34,552 nt of DNA, from contig JACPPJ010000013.1 in the NCBI GenBank assembly GCA_016191085.1, positions 73,415 to 107,966 on the forward strand. Direction: 5' to 3'. Position numbers and translations under genes: made by a program. Of the stretch, positions 8,045-17,763 are shown piece after piece; position 1 is the first letter of the stretch; every line of letters starts with the position of its first letter. The DNA is from Acidobacteriota bacterium (GTDB taxonomy: Bacteria; Acidobacteriota; Terriglobia; 2-12-FULL-54-10). The notes beneath the pieces were generated by a model. That model saw only the letters and a list, made by a program, of their open reading frames with translations, was not told the DNA's origin and did not search any database.

Positions 8045-9478
8045 TCAACTCCTAACTCCACTCGGCATGAGAGCGGCTTCTGATCCTGTTGCGGGAATCG
8101 AAGTGCCTTCCCTATCCGGGGCAGATGGATGCGCAGGCGAAAGCACGCCTTTCACCTCAGCCATCGCAATCACCGGCAGGATCCGGCAGAAGATCAGGAA
8201 ACAGGTGAAGAACAGTCCGAAGCTGCCGATCAGCATGCCAATCTCTATCGGCGTGGGATAGTAGCTCGACCAGCTTGACGGGAGAAAATCGCGGTGCAGC
8301 GACGTCACGATAATAACGAAGCGCTCGAACCACATTCCCACGTTCACCAGAAGCGTAATCGGGAAGATGATCCACGGGCTCTGGCGCACTCGCTTGAACC
8401 ACAGCAACTGCGGAATCAAAACATTGCAGGACACCATGATGCCGTATGTCCAACCCATGGGGCCGAAGGCGCGGTTCAGGAAGGCGAACTCTTCGTAGGG
8501 ATTGGTCGAGTAAAGAGCGGTGAAGAATTCGGTGACGTAGGCAATGGCCACGATGCCGCTGGTGAGGAGCAGCAGCTTACACATCACGTCAATGTGGCGG
8601 ATGGTGATGTACTCCTCCAGCCGCATGGTCTTGCGCGCCACCAGCAGCAGCGTCAACACCATCGCGACACCGGAGAAGATCGCGCCTGCCACAAAGTACG
8701 GCGGGAAGATGGTGGCGTGCCAGCCCGGTATCACGCCAGTCGCGAAGTCCCAGCTTACGATTGTGTGCACCGAGAGCACCAGCGGCGTGGCCAGTCCGGC
8801 GAGCATCAGGTACACCGATTCATAGCGGTGCCAGGTGCGAAACGATCCGTTCCATCCCAGGCTCATGACGGATGCCAACTTCTGGCGGAAGCCGCTCTTC
8901 AGCCGGTCGCGCACGGTTGCAAGATCGGGCATCAGGCCCACATACCAAAACACCAGCGAAATCGTGAAGTAGGTGCCAATGGCGAAACAGTCCCAAACCA
9001 GCGGCGAACGGAAGTTAACCCACAGCGGTCCTCGAAAGTTGGGATAAGGGAATAGCCAATAGGCGAGCCACGGGCGTCCGGTATGGATGATGGGGAAGAT
9101 GCCCGCGCACATGACTGCGAAGATCGTCATCGCCTCCGCCGAGCGGTTTACCGAGGTACGCCAGCGCTGCCGTAGCAGAAACAGGATGGCCGAAATGAGC
9201 GTTCCGGCGTGGCCGATACCAACCCAAAACACAAAGCATGTGATGTCGAATGCCCAACCGACTGTCCTGTTCAAACCCCAGGTTCCAACACCGGTCGCGA
9301 TTTGATATGCAACGGCAACCGACCCGATCGCTAATGCCGAGAACGCCGCCAGGAACGAGACATACCACAGCTTCGTGGGCCCCGTTTCCAGCGGACGGCA
9401 CACGTCGCGCGTGACGTCGGCAAGTGTCTTGTTACCTCCAATGAGAGGCACGTGTCTGATGAGAGCTAAATCAGCCAT
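8045..9478 (-). CDS. actC: Alternative complex III subunit ActC (NrfD-like quinol-binding membrane subunit)
   Basis: A 477-residue polytopic protein beginning [20 protein letters not shown], the family's soluble lead, followed by about ten hydrophobic helices of the NrfD/PsrC type. Recognisable family segments are [67 protein letters not shown] and [16 protein letters not shown]. In solved complexes ActC sits beneath ActB and provides the quinol site. The start at 9478 overlaps the actB stop by 8 nt. The stop is two bases before the actD ATG. The C-terminal 30 residues are polar and variable. Confidence 0.95.
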   Translation of the reverse strand: MADLALIRHVPLIGGNKTLADVTRDVCRPLETGPTKLWYVSFLAAFSALAIGSVAVAYQIATGVGTWGLNRTVGWAFDITCFVFWVGIGHAGTLISAILFLLRQRWRTSVNRSAEAMTIFAVMCAGIFPIIHTGRPWLAYWLFPYPNFRGPLWVNFRSPLVWDCFAIGTYFTISLVFWYVGLMPDLATVRDRLKSGFRQKLASVMSLGWNGSFRTWHRYESVYLMLAGLATPLVLSVHTIVSWDFATGVIPGWHATIFPPYFVAGAIFSGVAMVLTLLLVARKTMRLEEYITIRHIDVMCKLLLLTSGIVAIAYVTEFFTALYSTNPYEEFAFLNRAFGPMGWTYGIMVSCNVLIPQLLWFKRVRQSPWIIFPITLLVNVGMWFERFVIIVTSLHRDFLPSSWSSYYPTPIEIGMLIGSFGLFFTCFLIFCRILPVIAMAEVKGVLSPAHPSAPDREGTSIPATGSEAALMPSGVRS

Positions 9479-12400
9479 GGGCTTTCGCCTCTTTCGTGAT
9501 CTCGGATTCCCGGTTGCGCACAACGGCAAGGTAATTCACGGCCGGGCGGAAATTAAACTCTTCGAGCACTGCGAACCTTCTTGGGTTGCGAGCCATTTGC
9601 GCGATCCTGCTGTTGGGGTCGTTCAGGTCACCGAAGACAATCGCCTGCGCGGGGCACGATTGCTGGCAGGCGGTTTGAACCTGGCCGTCGGCAATCTTAG
9701 CGGCGCCATGACGACGCGACTCGATGCGCGCCGCCTCGATGCGCTGCACGCAGAACGTGCACTTCTCCATCACGCCGCGCGAGCGGACCGTCACATCGGG
9801 GTTCAAAGCCAGGTTCTGAAACTTGTCGTTGCGGGCGTAATTGAACCAGTTAAAGCGCCGCGTCTTGTAGGGGCAGTTATTGGCGCAATACCGCGTGCCG
9901 ACGCAGCGGTTGTAGATCTGCTGATTCAGTCCTTCGGCGCTGTGCACGGTGGCCAGCACCGGGCAGACCGTCTCGCACGGCGCGTTATCGCACTGCTGGC
10001 ACATCATCGGCTGATGCACCACTTCGACATCTTCTTCGCCGGAGTAGTAACGGTCGATGCGGATCCAGTGCATTTCCCGGTGCCGCAGTACCTCATCCTT
10101 GCCGACCACCGGGATGTTGTTCTCCGCCTGGCAGGCCACCACGCACGCCCCGCAACCGGTGCAGGCGGTCAGATCAACGCCGATGGCCCAGCGGTGCCCG
10201 GTATAGGGGTGATCGTCCTTCCACATCCCGTTCATGGGCACTTCAGGAAAACGGCGCTTGGGCAGTTCTGGCGGCGGAGGAGCGGTGGCCGCCGCGTGTA
10301 CCTTCTCGACCAACTCGGCCACCGTCAGCTCGTGAACGATCTCCCGCGTGTCGCCTCCCACCAGCGGAATATTCTTAGGGATTGTCAACGTGTGATGAGA
10401 TTGCGTCGAGGCCAGCGAGTATTGCCTTCCCGTTTTCGTCAGGCGAATACCGCTGCCACTGTACTGCAGCGATCCATCAGTGAACTCCAGTAGCGGCGCG
10501 GCGTTTTTCCCCACCCGGCCTTCTTCATTCACGCCCGAGCGGCCAAAGATCCATTTCGGTCCGACGGTGGAGAAGCGCTCCGTGCCTTTGCGGCCATAGC
10601 CGAGCGCCACAGACACCACGGCGTCATGCTGTCCGGGCTGGATAAAGGAAGGCAACTCGATTGTCTGAGCACCCGCTCCCTCCCGATCGCGGCTCTGAAG
10701 TTCCAGCCGCACCACGTCTCCCTCTTTGAGGCCCAGGCGCGTAGCCGCAGCCGGCGAAACGGATGCGTAGTTATCCCAGGTGATTTTACTGATGGGGTCG
10801 GGCAGTTCCTGGAGCCAGGGGTTGTGAGCGTGTCTTCCGTCGCCGAGCGCCACCTTCGGATAGAGCACCAGAGAAAATTCGTCGGCCGATAGCGCGCCTG
10901 CGGCAGCGGGTGCGGCTACGGCAGCGCCGCGGAACGGGTGCGTCGTAGACGCTGTCTTGATCTGAGCGATTCCAGCTTCAACAGAGGCATCCCAGAAGGA
11001 CTGGAAATCTGCACCGGCGGCGCCCGCTCCGTTGCCGTCGCGGCTCTGACGCTTCGGGAAAACTTCCGTCCGCCAGTACTCGCGCAGCGTGTCATACGCC
11101 GAGCGCGGTTGCCCTCGCCATGCGGCCAAGCTCTCCAGCACGGGACGAGTATTCGTGAGCGGCCGAATTGCGGGTTGATACAGCGTCAGAGTCCCGCGCA
11201 CCGGCTCTGCGTCACCCCAGGACTCCAGCGCATCGTGATCCGGACAGACAAAGCGGGATGCACTGGCAGTCTCGTCGAGCTGGCCGGAAAAACTCACGAC
11301 CAATCTGGTCTTACTGATGCCGTCGGCAATCGCCGACCCGTTGGGCAGATCGTAAACCGGGTTGGCCCCCAAGATGAAAAGCGCGGCCACCTGGCCTTTT
11401 TGCAGTTCGTCAACAAGCGCTTGAAGCTCGCGATCGCTTCCGGATTTCTGCAACGAGGGCCGCTCGATCTCTAGTGTCGCGCCGTAATTTCCGAGCGCCT
11501 GGTTGATGAAGTTGACCAGTACCTGTGCGCGGCGGTCCTGCGAGCCCGACACAACGAGGCTGTTCGGACGCGCTTCCCACAGCCGCTGCGCTAATGTTTC
11601 AAGGATCGCGTCGGGGGGATTGCCCGTGCCAGAGTCCGGTACGGGCGACGCGATTCCTGCCAGCCGTGCAATGCTAACCGCCAAACGCGAAACCGCGCTG
11701 GGCAGCTCATCGGGAGCGACGCGCACACGCTGGTCGGCCTTGGCTCCCGTTATCGAAAGCCGCGACTCGAACTGCGCATGATAAGACATTTTGGGAGCCG
11801 CCGATTCGTTCAGTCGGTTAGAACGATAACCGTGCGTGAACTCCACGGGAGAAATCCAGGTGCCCAGGAAATCGGCGTCGAAACTCACAACCACGTCAGC
11901 GAGATCGAAGCGGTAATGGGGAAGCAGCCGTGCGCCGTGGGTTTCCTGATGCGCGTCCAAAATTGCTGAACTGGAAAGCGCGTCATAGGTGACGTGGCCA
12001 GCATCCGGGAAAGTCGCCAGGAACCGCTGAATCTCGGCATTCAACGTCGGACTTGTTATCGTGCCGGAAAGAAATCGAACCGGACCTCTTGAGGCGCGGA
12101 TGGAAGCAAGCTGTTCCGTGATACGCCGGTCGGCCTCCTGCCATGAGGCGGGCTTGCCACCGATCAACGGCTCCTTGACGCGTTGCGAGTCGTAGAGGCT
12201 CAGCAAAGACGCTTGACCGGCGGCGCACAATCCGCCGTGCGAGAGCGGATGCTCCGGGTTGCCCTCCAACTTAATGGGGCGGCCATCGCGCGTCTTGACG
12301 AGGACGCCGCAACCGGCCGAGCAGCCGCCGCATCCGGAGGCGTAGAAATACGAAACGCCGGGAACGATCTCTTCCGGCTGGACCAAATACGGAATGGCTT

Positions 12401-12605
12401 TTTCAACGGGAGCGCGCGAGCAGCCTACGGTAGCGGCGACGGCGGCGGTGAACCCCGCGGCTTTCAAAAATGACCGGCGGCTGAATTGACTGGGCGGCCG
12501 GTCGAGCGGCTCAGGGAATTCATTGGTAGAAATCTGAATCAATTCCGAAGCGCCTGGGCCCTGCTCCCAGCTTTTCCAGTATCGCGATGGTTTATCCCGG
12601 CCCAC
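9471..12605 (-). CDS. actB: Alternative complex III subunit ActB (Tat-variant Mo-like plus Fe-S protein)
   Basis: A 1,044-residue fusion. The N-terminus has the extended Tat arrangement ([18 protein letters not shown], then RRSFLKAAG at 43-51) ending VGC at 60-62, a possible lipidation site. Next comes a molybdopterin-oxidoreductase-like B1 domain, then a B2 domain with four Fe-S motifs: [37 protein letters not shown], and [12 protein letters not shown] with a later CQQSCP. This matches the known three [4Fe-4S] plus one [3Fe-4S] wire. Unusually, B1 retains C92-x2-C95-x3-C99-x27-C127, the ligand pattern of cluster FS0 in true Mo enzymes. Two REP-like repeats are read through in frame as [10 protein letters not shown] and [14 protein letters not shown] start at 12605 is chosen because AGGAG lies 7 nt before it; that site overlaps the actA stop. 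Confidence 0.95.
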   Translation of the reverse strand: MGRDKPSRYWKSWEQGPGASELIQISTNEFPEPLDRPPSQFSRRSFLKAAGFTAAVAATVGCSRAPVEKAIPYLVQPEEIVPGVSYFYASGCGGCSAGCGVLVKTRDGRPIKLEGNPEHPLSHGGLCAAGQASLLSLYDSQRVKEPLIGGKPASWQEADRRITEQLASIRASRGPVRFLSGTITSPTLNAEIQRFLATFPDAGHVTYDALSSSAILDAHQETHGARLLPHYRFDLADVVVSFDADFLGTWISPVEFTHGYRSNRLNESAAPKMSYHAQFESRLSITGAKADQRVRVAPDELPSAVSRLAVSIARLAGIASPVPDSGTGNPPDAILETLAQRLWEARPNSLVVSGSQDRRAQVLVNFINQALGNYGATLEIERPSLQKSGSDRELQALVDELQKGQVAALFILGANPVYDLPNGSAIADGISKTRLVVSFSGQLDETASASRFVCPDHDALESWGDAEPVRGTLTLYQPAIRPLTNTRPVLESLAAWRGQPRSAYDTLREYWRTEVFPKRQSRDGNGAGAAGADFQSFWDASVEAGIAQIKTASTTHPFRGAAVAAPAAAGALSADEFSLVLYPKVALGDGRHAHNPWLQELPDPISKITWDNYASVSPAAATRLGLKEGDVVRLELQSRDREGAGAQTIELPSFIQPGQHDAVVSVALGYGRKGTERFSTVGPKWIFGRSGVNEEGRVGKNAAPLLEFTDGSLQYSGSGIRLTKTGRQYSLASTQSHHTLTIPKNIPLVGGDTREIVHELTVAELVEKVHAAATAPPPPELPKRRFPEVPMNGMWKDDHPYTGHRWAIGVDLTACTGCGACVVACQAENNIPVVGKDEVLRHREMHWIRIDRYYSGEEDVEVVHQPMMCQQCDNAPCETVCPVLATVHSAEGLNQQIYNRCVGTRYCANNCPYKTRRFNWFNYARNDKFQNLALNPDVTVRSRGVMEKCTFCVQRIEAARIESRRHGAAKIADGQVQTACQQSCPAQAIVFGDLNDPNSRIAQMARNPRRFAVLEEFNFRPAVNYLAVVRNRESEITKEAKAHG
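10671..10698 (-). repeat. REP-like repeat inside actB, copy A
   Basis: Read on the coding strand, AGAGCCGCGATCGGGAGGGA continues into GCGGGT. It matches copy B at 11021-11049 in 23 of 29 bases and the intergenic copy at 3821-3840 in 17 of 20. It is in frame and encodes [10 protein letters not shown]. Confidence 0.65.
11021..11049 (-). repeat. REP-like repeat inside actB, copy B
   Basis: On the coding strand this reads AGAGCCGCGACGGCAACGGA followed by GCGGGC, in the same frame as copy A. It encodes [10 protein letters not shown] between two conserved parts of the B1 domain. Confidence 0.6.
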
Positions 12606-12615
12606 GATCAAACTC

Positions 12616-13269
12616 CTAATAATGGCAGGTCGAGCAATCAAGTGAGGCGCGCACCTGTTTGCCGGCGATGCCCTTCTCGTTCGCCTGACGATGGCAGTTG
12701 ACGCACCAGCCCATGCTCAAATCGGAAACCTGGCGAACGTGCTCCATGGTCTCGACCGGCCCATGGCACGTCTGGCAATCGACGCCCACGCTAACGTGCG
12801 CGCTGTGATTGAAATAAGTAAAATCCGGCAGGCGGTAGATGCGCGTCCACTCGATGGGTTTGGACGTCTTCTGCGAGTCGGGCTCCATCTTCGGGTTCAG
12901 TGCTAGCGCGTCATAGATCTTCTGAATCTCGGGCGACACAATAGGAGCCGGCCTCCGGTTCTCTTTCTTCGCCAGTTCGTCTTCCTCACGCAGCGCGCCG
13001 AGCGGAGCCGTGACGTAACGGTGGCAGTTCATGCAGGTAGAAGCCGCCGGGATTCCCGCATGGCGGCTGGAGTCCGCGCCAGAATGGCAGTAGAAGCAGG
13101 AAATCTGCATCTCGCCTGCGTGGAGGCCGTGCGAGAACGCGATCGGCTGCGGCGGCTGGTAGCCCTCTTGATTGCCGGGAATGTGCAACGTGCTCGACTG
13201 CGTCACCAGCACCGCCACGCTGACGATCAGGCCCACGCCCAAAACAATGGTGACAAGTTTCGTATTCAT
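12616..13269 (-). CDS. actA: Alternative complex III subunit ActA (pentaheme cytochrome c)
   Basis: A 217-residue multiheme cytochrome. An N-terminal hydrophobic anchor (residues 4-24) is followed by five c-type heme motifs: CFYCH (58-62), CMNCH (79), CQTCH, CVNCH and CSTCH at the extreme C-terminus. Five motifs is the usual count for ActA. The SHGLHAGEMQISCFYCHSGA start and the DFTYFNHSAHV segment are family-typical. It faces the periplasm and passes electrons from the ActB clusters toward ActE or a soluble acceptor. It starts 13 nt after narK2, with AAGGA upstream. It opens the act part of the block with no visible terminator before it. Confidence 0.95.
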   Translation of the reverse strand: MNTKLVTIVLGVGLIVSVAVLVTQSSTLHIPGNQEGYQPPQPIAFSHGLHAGEMQISCFYCHSGADSSRHAGIPAASTCMNCHRYVTAPLGALREEDELAKKENRRPAPIVSPEIQKIYDALALNPKMEPDSQKTSKPIEWTRIYRLPDFTYFNHSAHVSVGVDCQTCHGPVETMEHVRQVSDLSMGWCVNCHRQANEKGIAGKQVRASLDCSTCHY

Positions 13270-13282
13270 GCGCGGACGTTCC

Positions 13283-14872
13283 TTAACACGGAATTTCAGC
13301 CCTCTTGCGGGCGTAGAACCACCAGTTGACGGCCAAGCACGTCACGTAGTACCCGGCGAAAGCATAAAAAGCTAACTCTGGCTTGCCGGCCTGAAGCTGC
13401 GCGCCCATAATCTGCGGAATTACGAATGCGCCATAGGCAGCGACTGCCGAACTCCATCCCAGCACCGGACCGGCTTGCGCCGGTTCGAAGATGATCGGAA
13501 TCATGCGAAACGTGGAACCGTTGCCGATTCCGGTCATGCAGAACAGGATGAGAAACAGAGCTAGAAATGGCGCGAAGTATTGCTCCGGAGCGGACGACGC
13601 TGAAGCAACGCGGATGAAATGCGCGACCCCCAAGGCAGCACCGATCATTACGATGGTCGATATTTGCGTGACTTTCGCGCCGCTCCATTTATCTGACAGC
13701 CAGCCCCCAATCGGACGCACTAATGAACCCACCAGCGGGCCGAGCCACGCGTACGTGAACGGAGCCGGCGCGTTGGGGTTCGGCTGGCCGTCAGGAAGCG
13801 TTCCAAACACGATCCGGATCAGCAGCGGAAAAGCCATCGAGTAGCCGATGAACGAGCCGAAGGTCATGATGTAGAGCCACGTCATGATCCAGTTATGCTT
13901 CGAGCGGAAGATTGAGAACTGCCTTTTCAGACTGGCGGCCACGGTGCCTGGCACCGTCTTCATCAACAGAAGGCAGGTGATGATCGTGACCGGCAATACC
14001 AGCCACATATTCAACTTCAGCGACAGCAGCAAAAACAGACCAACCGCGGAAGCTGCGAATCCGATCAATGTCAGACCGAGGACTCGCAGTAATGCAATCG
14101 CGGTGGAGCCGATCTGGAATACAGGAAGATTCGTCATGCCGAACCAGGCAATGATCGAGAGCGCGACTAGAATCGGCACCCAGAACAGGCCGGTATTCTG
14201 AATCCAAACCAATGTTCCGGCGGCCTTACCTGGCACTGCCGCGGGAAGTGCGAGCCCGGCTCCGCCGATGGCTCCGAACAATGCAAACGTCGTCACCCAC
14301 GGAAGCACGAACTGCATGAAGCTGACACCCAGATTGCCGAGCCCGGCGTTGATTCCCAGCGCAGTCCCCTGCATCCGCTTGGGGAAGAAAAAACTGATAT
14401 TCGACATGGAGGACGCGAAGTTGCCGCCACCCACGCCCGAGAGCGCCGCCAGAATCACGAACGTCGAAAACGGCGTGGCCTTATCCTGAAGCGCGATTCC
14501 AGCGCCTAGAGTTGGCACCAGCATAAACGCCGTACTCAACGCGATGACGTTGCGGCCGCCGGCGATGGCGATCAGGAAAGAGTTGGGGATCCGCAGCGTT
14601 GCCCCCGCGAGCCCGGCGACAGCCGTTAACGTAAAAAGTTGGGCCGATGTGAACGGGAATCCGAGGTTCTTCATCTGGACCGTGATGATGGACCAATAAC
14701 CCCAGATCGCGAACGAGCACAACAAGCAAGGCACAGAGATCCAGAGGTTGCGATAAGCGATGCGCTTTCCAGTCTGCTCCCACAAGCGGGCGTCTTCTGG
14801 ATTCCAAGATCCCGCGCTCGCATCCGGTCGAACGGGAACCGCAACAGTATGACCCACTACTTTTGTCGGCAT
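13283..14872 (-). CDS. narK2: NarK2-type nitrate/nitrite transporter (MFS, NNP family)
   Basis: A 529-residue 12-helix major facilitator of the nitrate/nitrite porter family. The N-terminal Arg signature is GATLRIPNSFL, the first nitrate signature is GINAGLGNLGVSFMQF, and the second region reads GSLVRPIGGWLSDKW; both substrate-binding arginines are therefore present. A soluble N-terminal stretch (residues 1-40) precedes helix 1. An ATG at 14872 is preferred, with GAGGGGG about 7 nt upstream. It begins 1 nt after the narK1 stop (TAATATG). Paired unlike NarKs in nar operons usually divide proton-coupled nitrate uptake and nitrate/nitrite exchange. I assign type 2 by position and sequence impression only. 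Confidence 0.88.
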   Translation of the reverse strand: MPTKVVGHTVAVPVRPDASAGSWNPEDARLWEQTGKRIAYRNLWISVPCLLCSFAIWGYWSIITVQMKNLGFPFTSAQLFTLTAVAGLAGATLRIPNSFLIAIAGGRNVIALSTAFMLVPTLGAGIALQDKATPFSTFVILAALSGVGGGNFASSMSNISFFFPKRMQGTALGINAGLGNLGVSFMQFVLPWVTTFALFGAIGGAGLALPAAVPGKAAGTLVWIQNTGLFWVPILVALSIIAWFGMTNLPVFQIGSTAIALLRVLGLTLIGFAASAVGLFLLLSLKLNMWLVLPVTIITCLLLMKTVPGTVAASLKRQFSIFRSKHNWIMTWLYIMTFGSFIGYSMAFPLLIRIVFGTLPDGQPNPNAPAPFTYAWLGPLVGSLVRPIGGWLSDKWSGAKVTQISTIVMIGAALGVAHFIRVASASSAPEQYFAPFLALFLILFCMTGIGNGSTFRMIPIIFEPAQAGPVLGWSSAVAAYGAFVIPQIMGAQLQAGKPELAFYAFAGYYVTCLAVNWWFYARKRAEIPC

Positions 14873-14873
14873 A

Positions 14874-16418
14874 TTAATCCCCCCCTCGTTCGGCGGCGAA
14901 GGTCGCAAACGCATTTGCTTTGATGTGCTGCAAAACCATGGGCGCTTCGTCCCTGATCATGCTTCGGACGACGATGTGCATCCAGACGACGCAAACAATG
15001 GTAAGGACCAGCAGGAACATCCAGCAGGTGGTCCATAGGCCGGTAAACTGCATCAGGTACCCGAAAATGATCGGGCAGACGAATCCTCCCAAGCCGCCCA
15101 AAACGCCCACCATCCCTCCCACCACTCCGACATCCTGCGGGAAGTAATCGGGAATGTAGCGATAGACCGCAGCCTTGCCAATTCCCATCGCCATTCCGGC
15201 TACAAAGACAAGGAACGTGAAAATCCAAACATTGGCTTGAAAGAATACGTGCGTCACACCCTTGGCCAGCAGTTGTTTCTTAGCGATTTGATCGCCCACT
15301 TTGACGACTGGCTCCTGCCACGTTGCTGAAGTGGGGAAGATGATGACGCCATCGGTGCGATCCTGTTCCGAAACCGACTCGTCCTGCTTTGCTTTTAACG
15401 GATACCGGGCAGGCCCAAGATTCGAAGTTACCTCTATATGCGTATTTTCGACGCCGGTGACAACACCTTTGGCTCGAGCCATGACCCCGGTTCCTGGCGA
15501 CCAGATATCCATTCGGGGAACATTCAACAATGCGAAGCAAACCACACATATTCCCAAGACCCATTGCATGACGGAGCGCGCGCCCCAGGCATCAGACATC
15601 CAGCCACCTACGGCGCGAATGACTCCCGAGGGGCCGCTGAAGATGGAGGCAAGAAAACCGGCCAGAGCCACACTCATTCCGTAAGCGGACACATAGTAAG
15701 GAATGAGCCACTGCGCGAGGGCCATGAAGCCGCCGAATACGAGGAAGTAGTACAAGCCAAAGCGCCATACCCTGGAGTACTTGAGCGGCGCCAGCAGTTG
15801 CCCGATGGTCTTCGCCTTGGTTTCCGCGACGACGCGATTGTGCGTGAACAGCAGGAACACTACGCCCGTGACGAGCAACATGGCGGCGTAAGTTTTGGGC
15901 AGCATGCGCCAGTTATCCGGATTGGCGCCGTGCTCGGTAAACCAGTTCAACAACTGCGGTGCGCCCACGCTGGTCAGCGCCGCTCCTGCGTTGCCCGCGC
16001 CGAAAATACCCAGCGCGAGACCCTGTTTATCTTTCGAGAACCACACTGACGTATACGCAATGCCCACGGCAAAAGCAGCGCCGGTGAGACCGAAGCCCAG
16101 GCCGGTCCACATGAATCCGGCGTATGAATCGACGGCGCCTTCGAGATACATGAACACAGCCGAGATCAGCAGCAGCAGTCCGTATACGGGCCGGCCGCCA
16201 AACTTGTCCGTCAACATGCCGATAGGCAGGCGGGTCAGCGAGCCTGTCAATACGGGGATTCCGATCAACCATCCGATCTGCGCGGGAGTGAAGTGGAACG
16301 TCCCGTTGTCCACCAGATACGTGATCAGGACGCCGTTGGTGGTCCAGCAGGCAAAGCAAATTCCGAAGGCGATGGTATTCAGTGTGAGAACAGTCCAAGC
16401 TTTGGCGGTATCCGTCAT
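14874..16418 (-). CDS. narK1: NarK1-type nitrate/nitrite transporter with periplasmic insert domain
   Basis: A 514-residue NNP-family transporter. Arg63 lies in GSLTRLPIGMLTDKFGGRP, the nitrate signature is GIFGAGNAGAALTS (138-151), and the second is GPSGVIRAVGGWMSD (262-276). It is odd in carrying a soluble segment of about 90 residues (roughly 301-394) between predicted helices 9 and 10, which would face the periplasm. This segment has beta-rich, lipoyl/OB-like character (GVVTGVENTHIEVTSN, EPVVKVGDQIAKKQLLAKGV). The ATG has GAGGAGTAGGAC just upstream. It lies 72 nt after narI, the second-largest gap in the block. Confidence 0.9.
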   Translation of the reverse strand: MTDTAKAWTVLTLNTIAFGICFACWTTNGVLITYLVDNGTFHFTPAQIGWLIGIPVLTGSLTRLPIGMLTDKFGGRPVYGLLLLISAVFMYLEGAVDSYAGFMWTGLGFGLTGAAFAVGIAYTSVWFSKDKQGLALGIFGAGNAGAALTSVGAPQLLNWFTEHGANPDNWRMLPKTYAAMLLVTGVVFLLFTHNRVVAETKAKTIGQLLAPLKYSRVWRFGLYYFLVFGGFMALAQWLIPYYVSAYGMSVALAGFLASIFSGPSGVIRAVGGWMSDAWGARSVMQWVLGICVVCFALLNVPRMDIWSPGTGVMARAKGVVTGVENTHIEVTSNLGPARYPLKAKQDESVSEQDRTDGVIIFPTSATWQEPVVKVGDQIAKKQLLAKGVTHVFFQANVWIFTFLVFVAGMAMGIGKAAVYRYIPDYFPQDVGVVGGMVGVLGGLGGFVCPIIFGYLMQFTGLWTTCWMFLLVLTIVCVVWMHIVVRSMIRDEAPMVLQHIKANAFATFAAERGGD

Positions 16419-16490
16419 GTCCTACTCCTCAGCCCCAAGCTCCTTGTGAAGAGGAATCTAATTGCGACTACGCTCCGGCAATTGCATTTC

Positions 16491-17183
16491 TCAGGCAACC
16501 TCTTTTGGCGCGCGATACCAGCGCACCACCTGCGGCCTGCGCCATAGATAGGGATTGGGCACGACCAGAATGTGCACCAGCCGCGTGAACGGAGCGATGC
16601 CGATGATGACGTACGCCATAATGATGTGGACCTTCACCCCGATCGGCAGCATGGCGATGTAATTCAGGTCCGGATTGAAACGGACCAGCGACCATAGATA
16701 TGGCGATATCGCGGCCGAGAACCACGCCGAGCCCCACGGGTGGAATACAGCGACGTAAACTCCGCTCAACAGCTGGAAGAGCAGAAGCGAGAGAACGATC
16801 CAATCAAACGTGTTCGTCACGGTGCGAACCTTCGAGAACGTCAGCCTGCGCACAATTGACCCCACCAGGCCCACAATGGCCAGCAACCCAGCTACCAGCG
16901 CCGTGATCTCCAGGATGTACAGGCGCAGCGGCTGGCTGTTCCACGCAAGGATTTGCCGCGGCAGCAGGAATGCGACCACGTGGCCCGCGAGCACCGTAAC
17001 GATCCCGTAATGAAACGGAACCAGGCCCCAGAAGTGACGCTCATTCTCCAGGAACTGCGAAGAAAGGCTGGAGTAAGTGTACGGCGCCTTGCGATAACGG
17101 AAGATGGTCCCTAGAAAGAAGATCAGCATCACGAGATAGGGGAGAACCACGAAATGAAACTGTTGCATGAATGTTATCGGCAT
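16491..17183 (-). CDS. narI: Respiratory nitrate reductase gamma subunit (diheme b)
   Basis: A 230-residue, five-helix membrane cytochrome b. Four heme-ligand histidines sit at the expected places: H58 and H68 (FWGLVPFHYGIVTVLAGH) and H186 and H204 (KVHIIMAYVIIGIAPFTRLVH), almost matching E. coli NarI 56/66/187/205. It oxidises quinol on the outer side and passes electrons to NarH. The ATG is preceded by AAAGGA. It begins 10 nt after the narJ stop. Confidence 0.96.
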   Translation of the reverse strand: MPITFMQQFHFVVLPYLVMLIFFLGTIFRYRKAPYTYSSLSSQFLENERHFWGLVPFHYGIVTVLAGHVVAFLLPRQILAWNSQPLRLYILEITALVAGLLAIVGLVGSIVRRLTFSKVRTVTNTFDWIVLSLLLFQLLSGVYVAVFHPWGSAWFSAAISPYLWSLVRFNPDLNYIAMLPIGVKVHIIMAYVIIGIAPFTRLVHILVVPNPYLWRRPQVVRWYRAPKEVA

Positions 17184-17193
17184 ACGTTTCCTT

Positions 17194-17763
17194 TCACTGC
17201 AGCACGGTAAGCTCGGGCGCCTTCGACAGGCGCCGCACCGGCTCGTATGTATAGCGGCTCTTCAGCAGCGTGAATGCGGCCTGCAGCAGCGGCCAGAAAG
17301 CGTTGTGATTGGTCTGCCAGCTCTGCGTCATCTTATCGAGAGCAGGCAGGAGAATCTGCTCCGAGAAGTTGGCAGCCTCTTCGGGTTCCATACGATCGAG
17401 CAGCGCAAGGGCGTGCGTCACGTGGTCGGGCAACTCTGCAGATTCCGGCAACTCGCGGGCTCGCAGTTCCTGGCGCATCTTCACCAGGAACTCGCCGCGC
17501 TGATAATCCTCGCCGTAAAGCTGCCAGCCAAGCTCAAGCGTGCACACCGGGTTGAGGTCGAAAGTGCGCGTGAACAACTCATCCAGTTCGTCGGTGCTCA
17601 AGTCCTTGATGGCCTCGCAGAACTCCCGCAGCAGGCTGGCGGACTCGGGGTGCTCGCCGACCATCGCCGAAGCGGCCTCGAGCGCATTGTTGTAGTACGC
17701 TTCGCCGGGGTACTCGAACAGCGGCGCCAGTTTTCCGTAAATGGTTTGCGTTTGTGTCTGCAT
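17194..17763 (-). CDS. narJ: Nitrate reductase maturation chaperone NarJ
   Basis: A 189-residue TorD/DmsD-type helical chaperone. LAPLFEYPGEAYYNNALEA at the N-terminus and LDELFTRTFDLNPVCTLELG with LYGEDYQRGEFLVKM in the middle are NarJ signatures (the E. coli protein also has an LYGEDYxRG block). It is a cytoplasmic helper for Mo-cofactor loading of NarG before membrane docking, and is not part of the final enzyme. The ATG at 17763 overlaps the narH stop by one base (TGATG). A longer open frame upstream lies within narH and is not used. Confidence 0.95.
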   Translation of the reverse strand: MQTQTQTIYGKLAPLFEYPGEAYYNNALEAASAMVGEHPESASLLREFCEAIKDLSTDELDELFTRTFDLNPVCTLELGWQLYGEDYQRGEFLVKMRQELRARELPESAELPDHVTHALALLDRMEPEEAANFSEQILLPALDKMTQSWQTNHNAFWPLLQAAFTLLKSRYTYEPVRRLSKAPELTVLQ

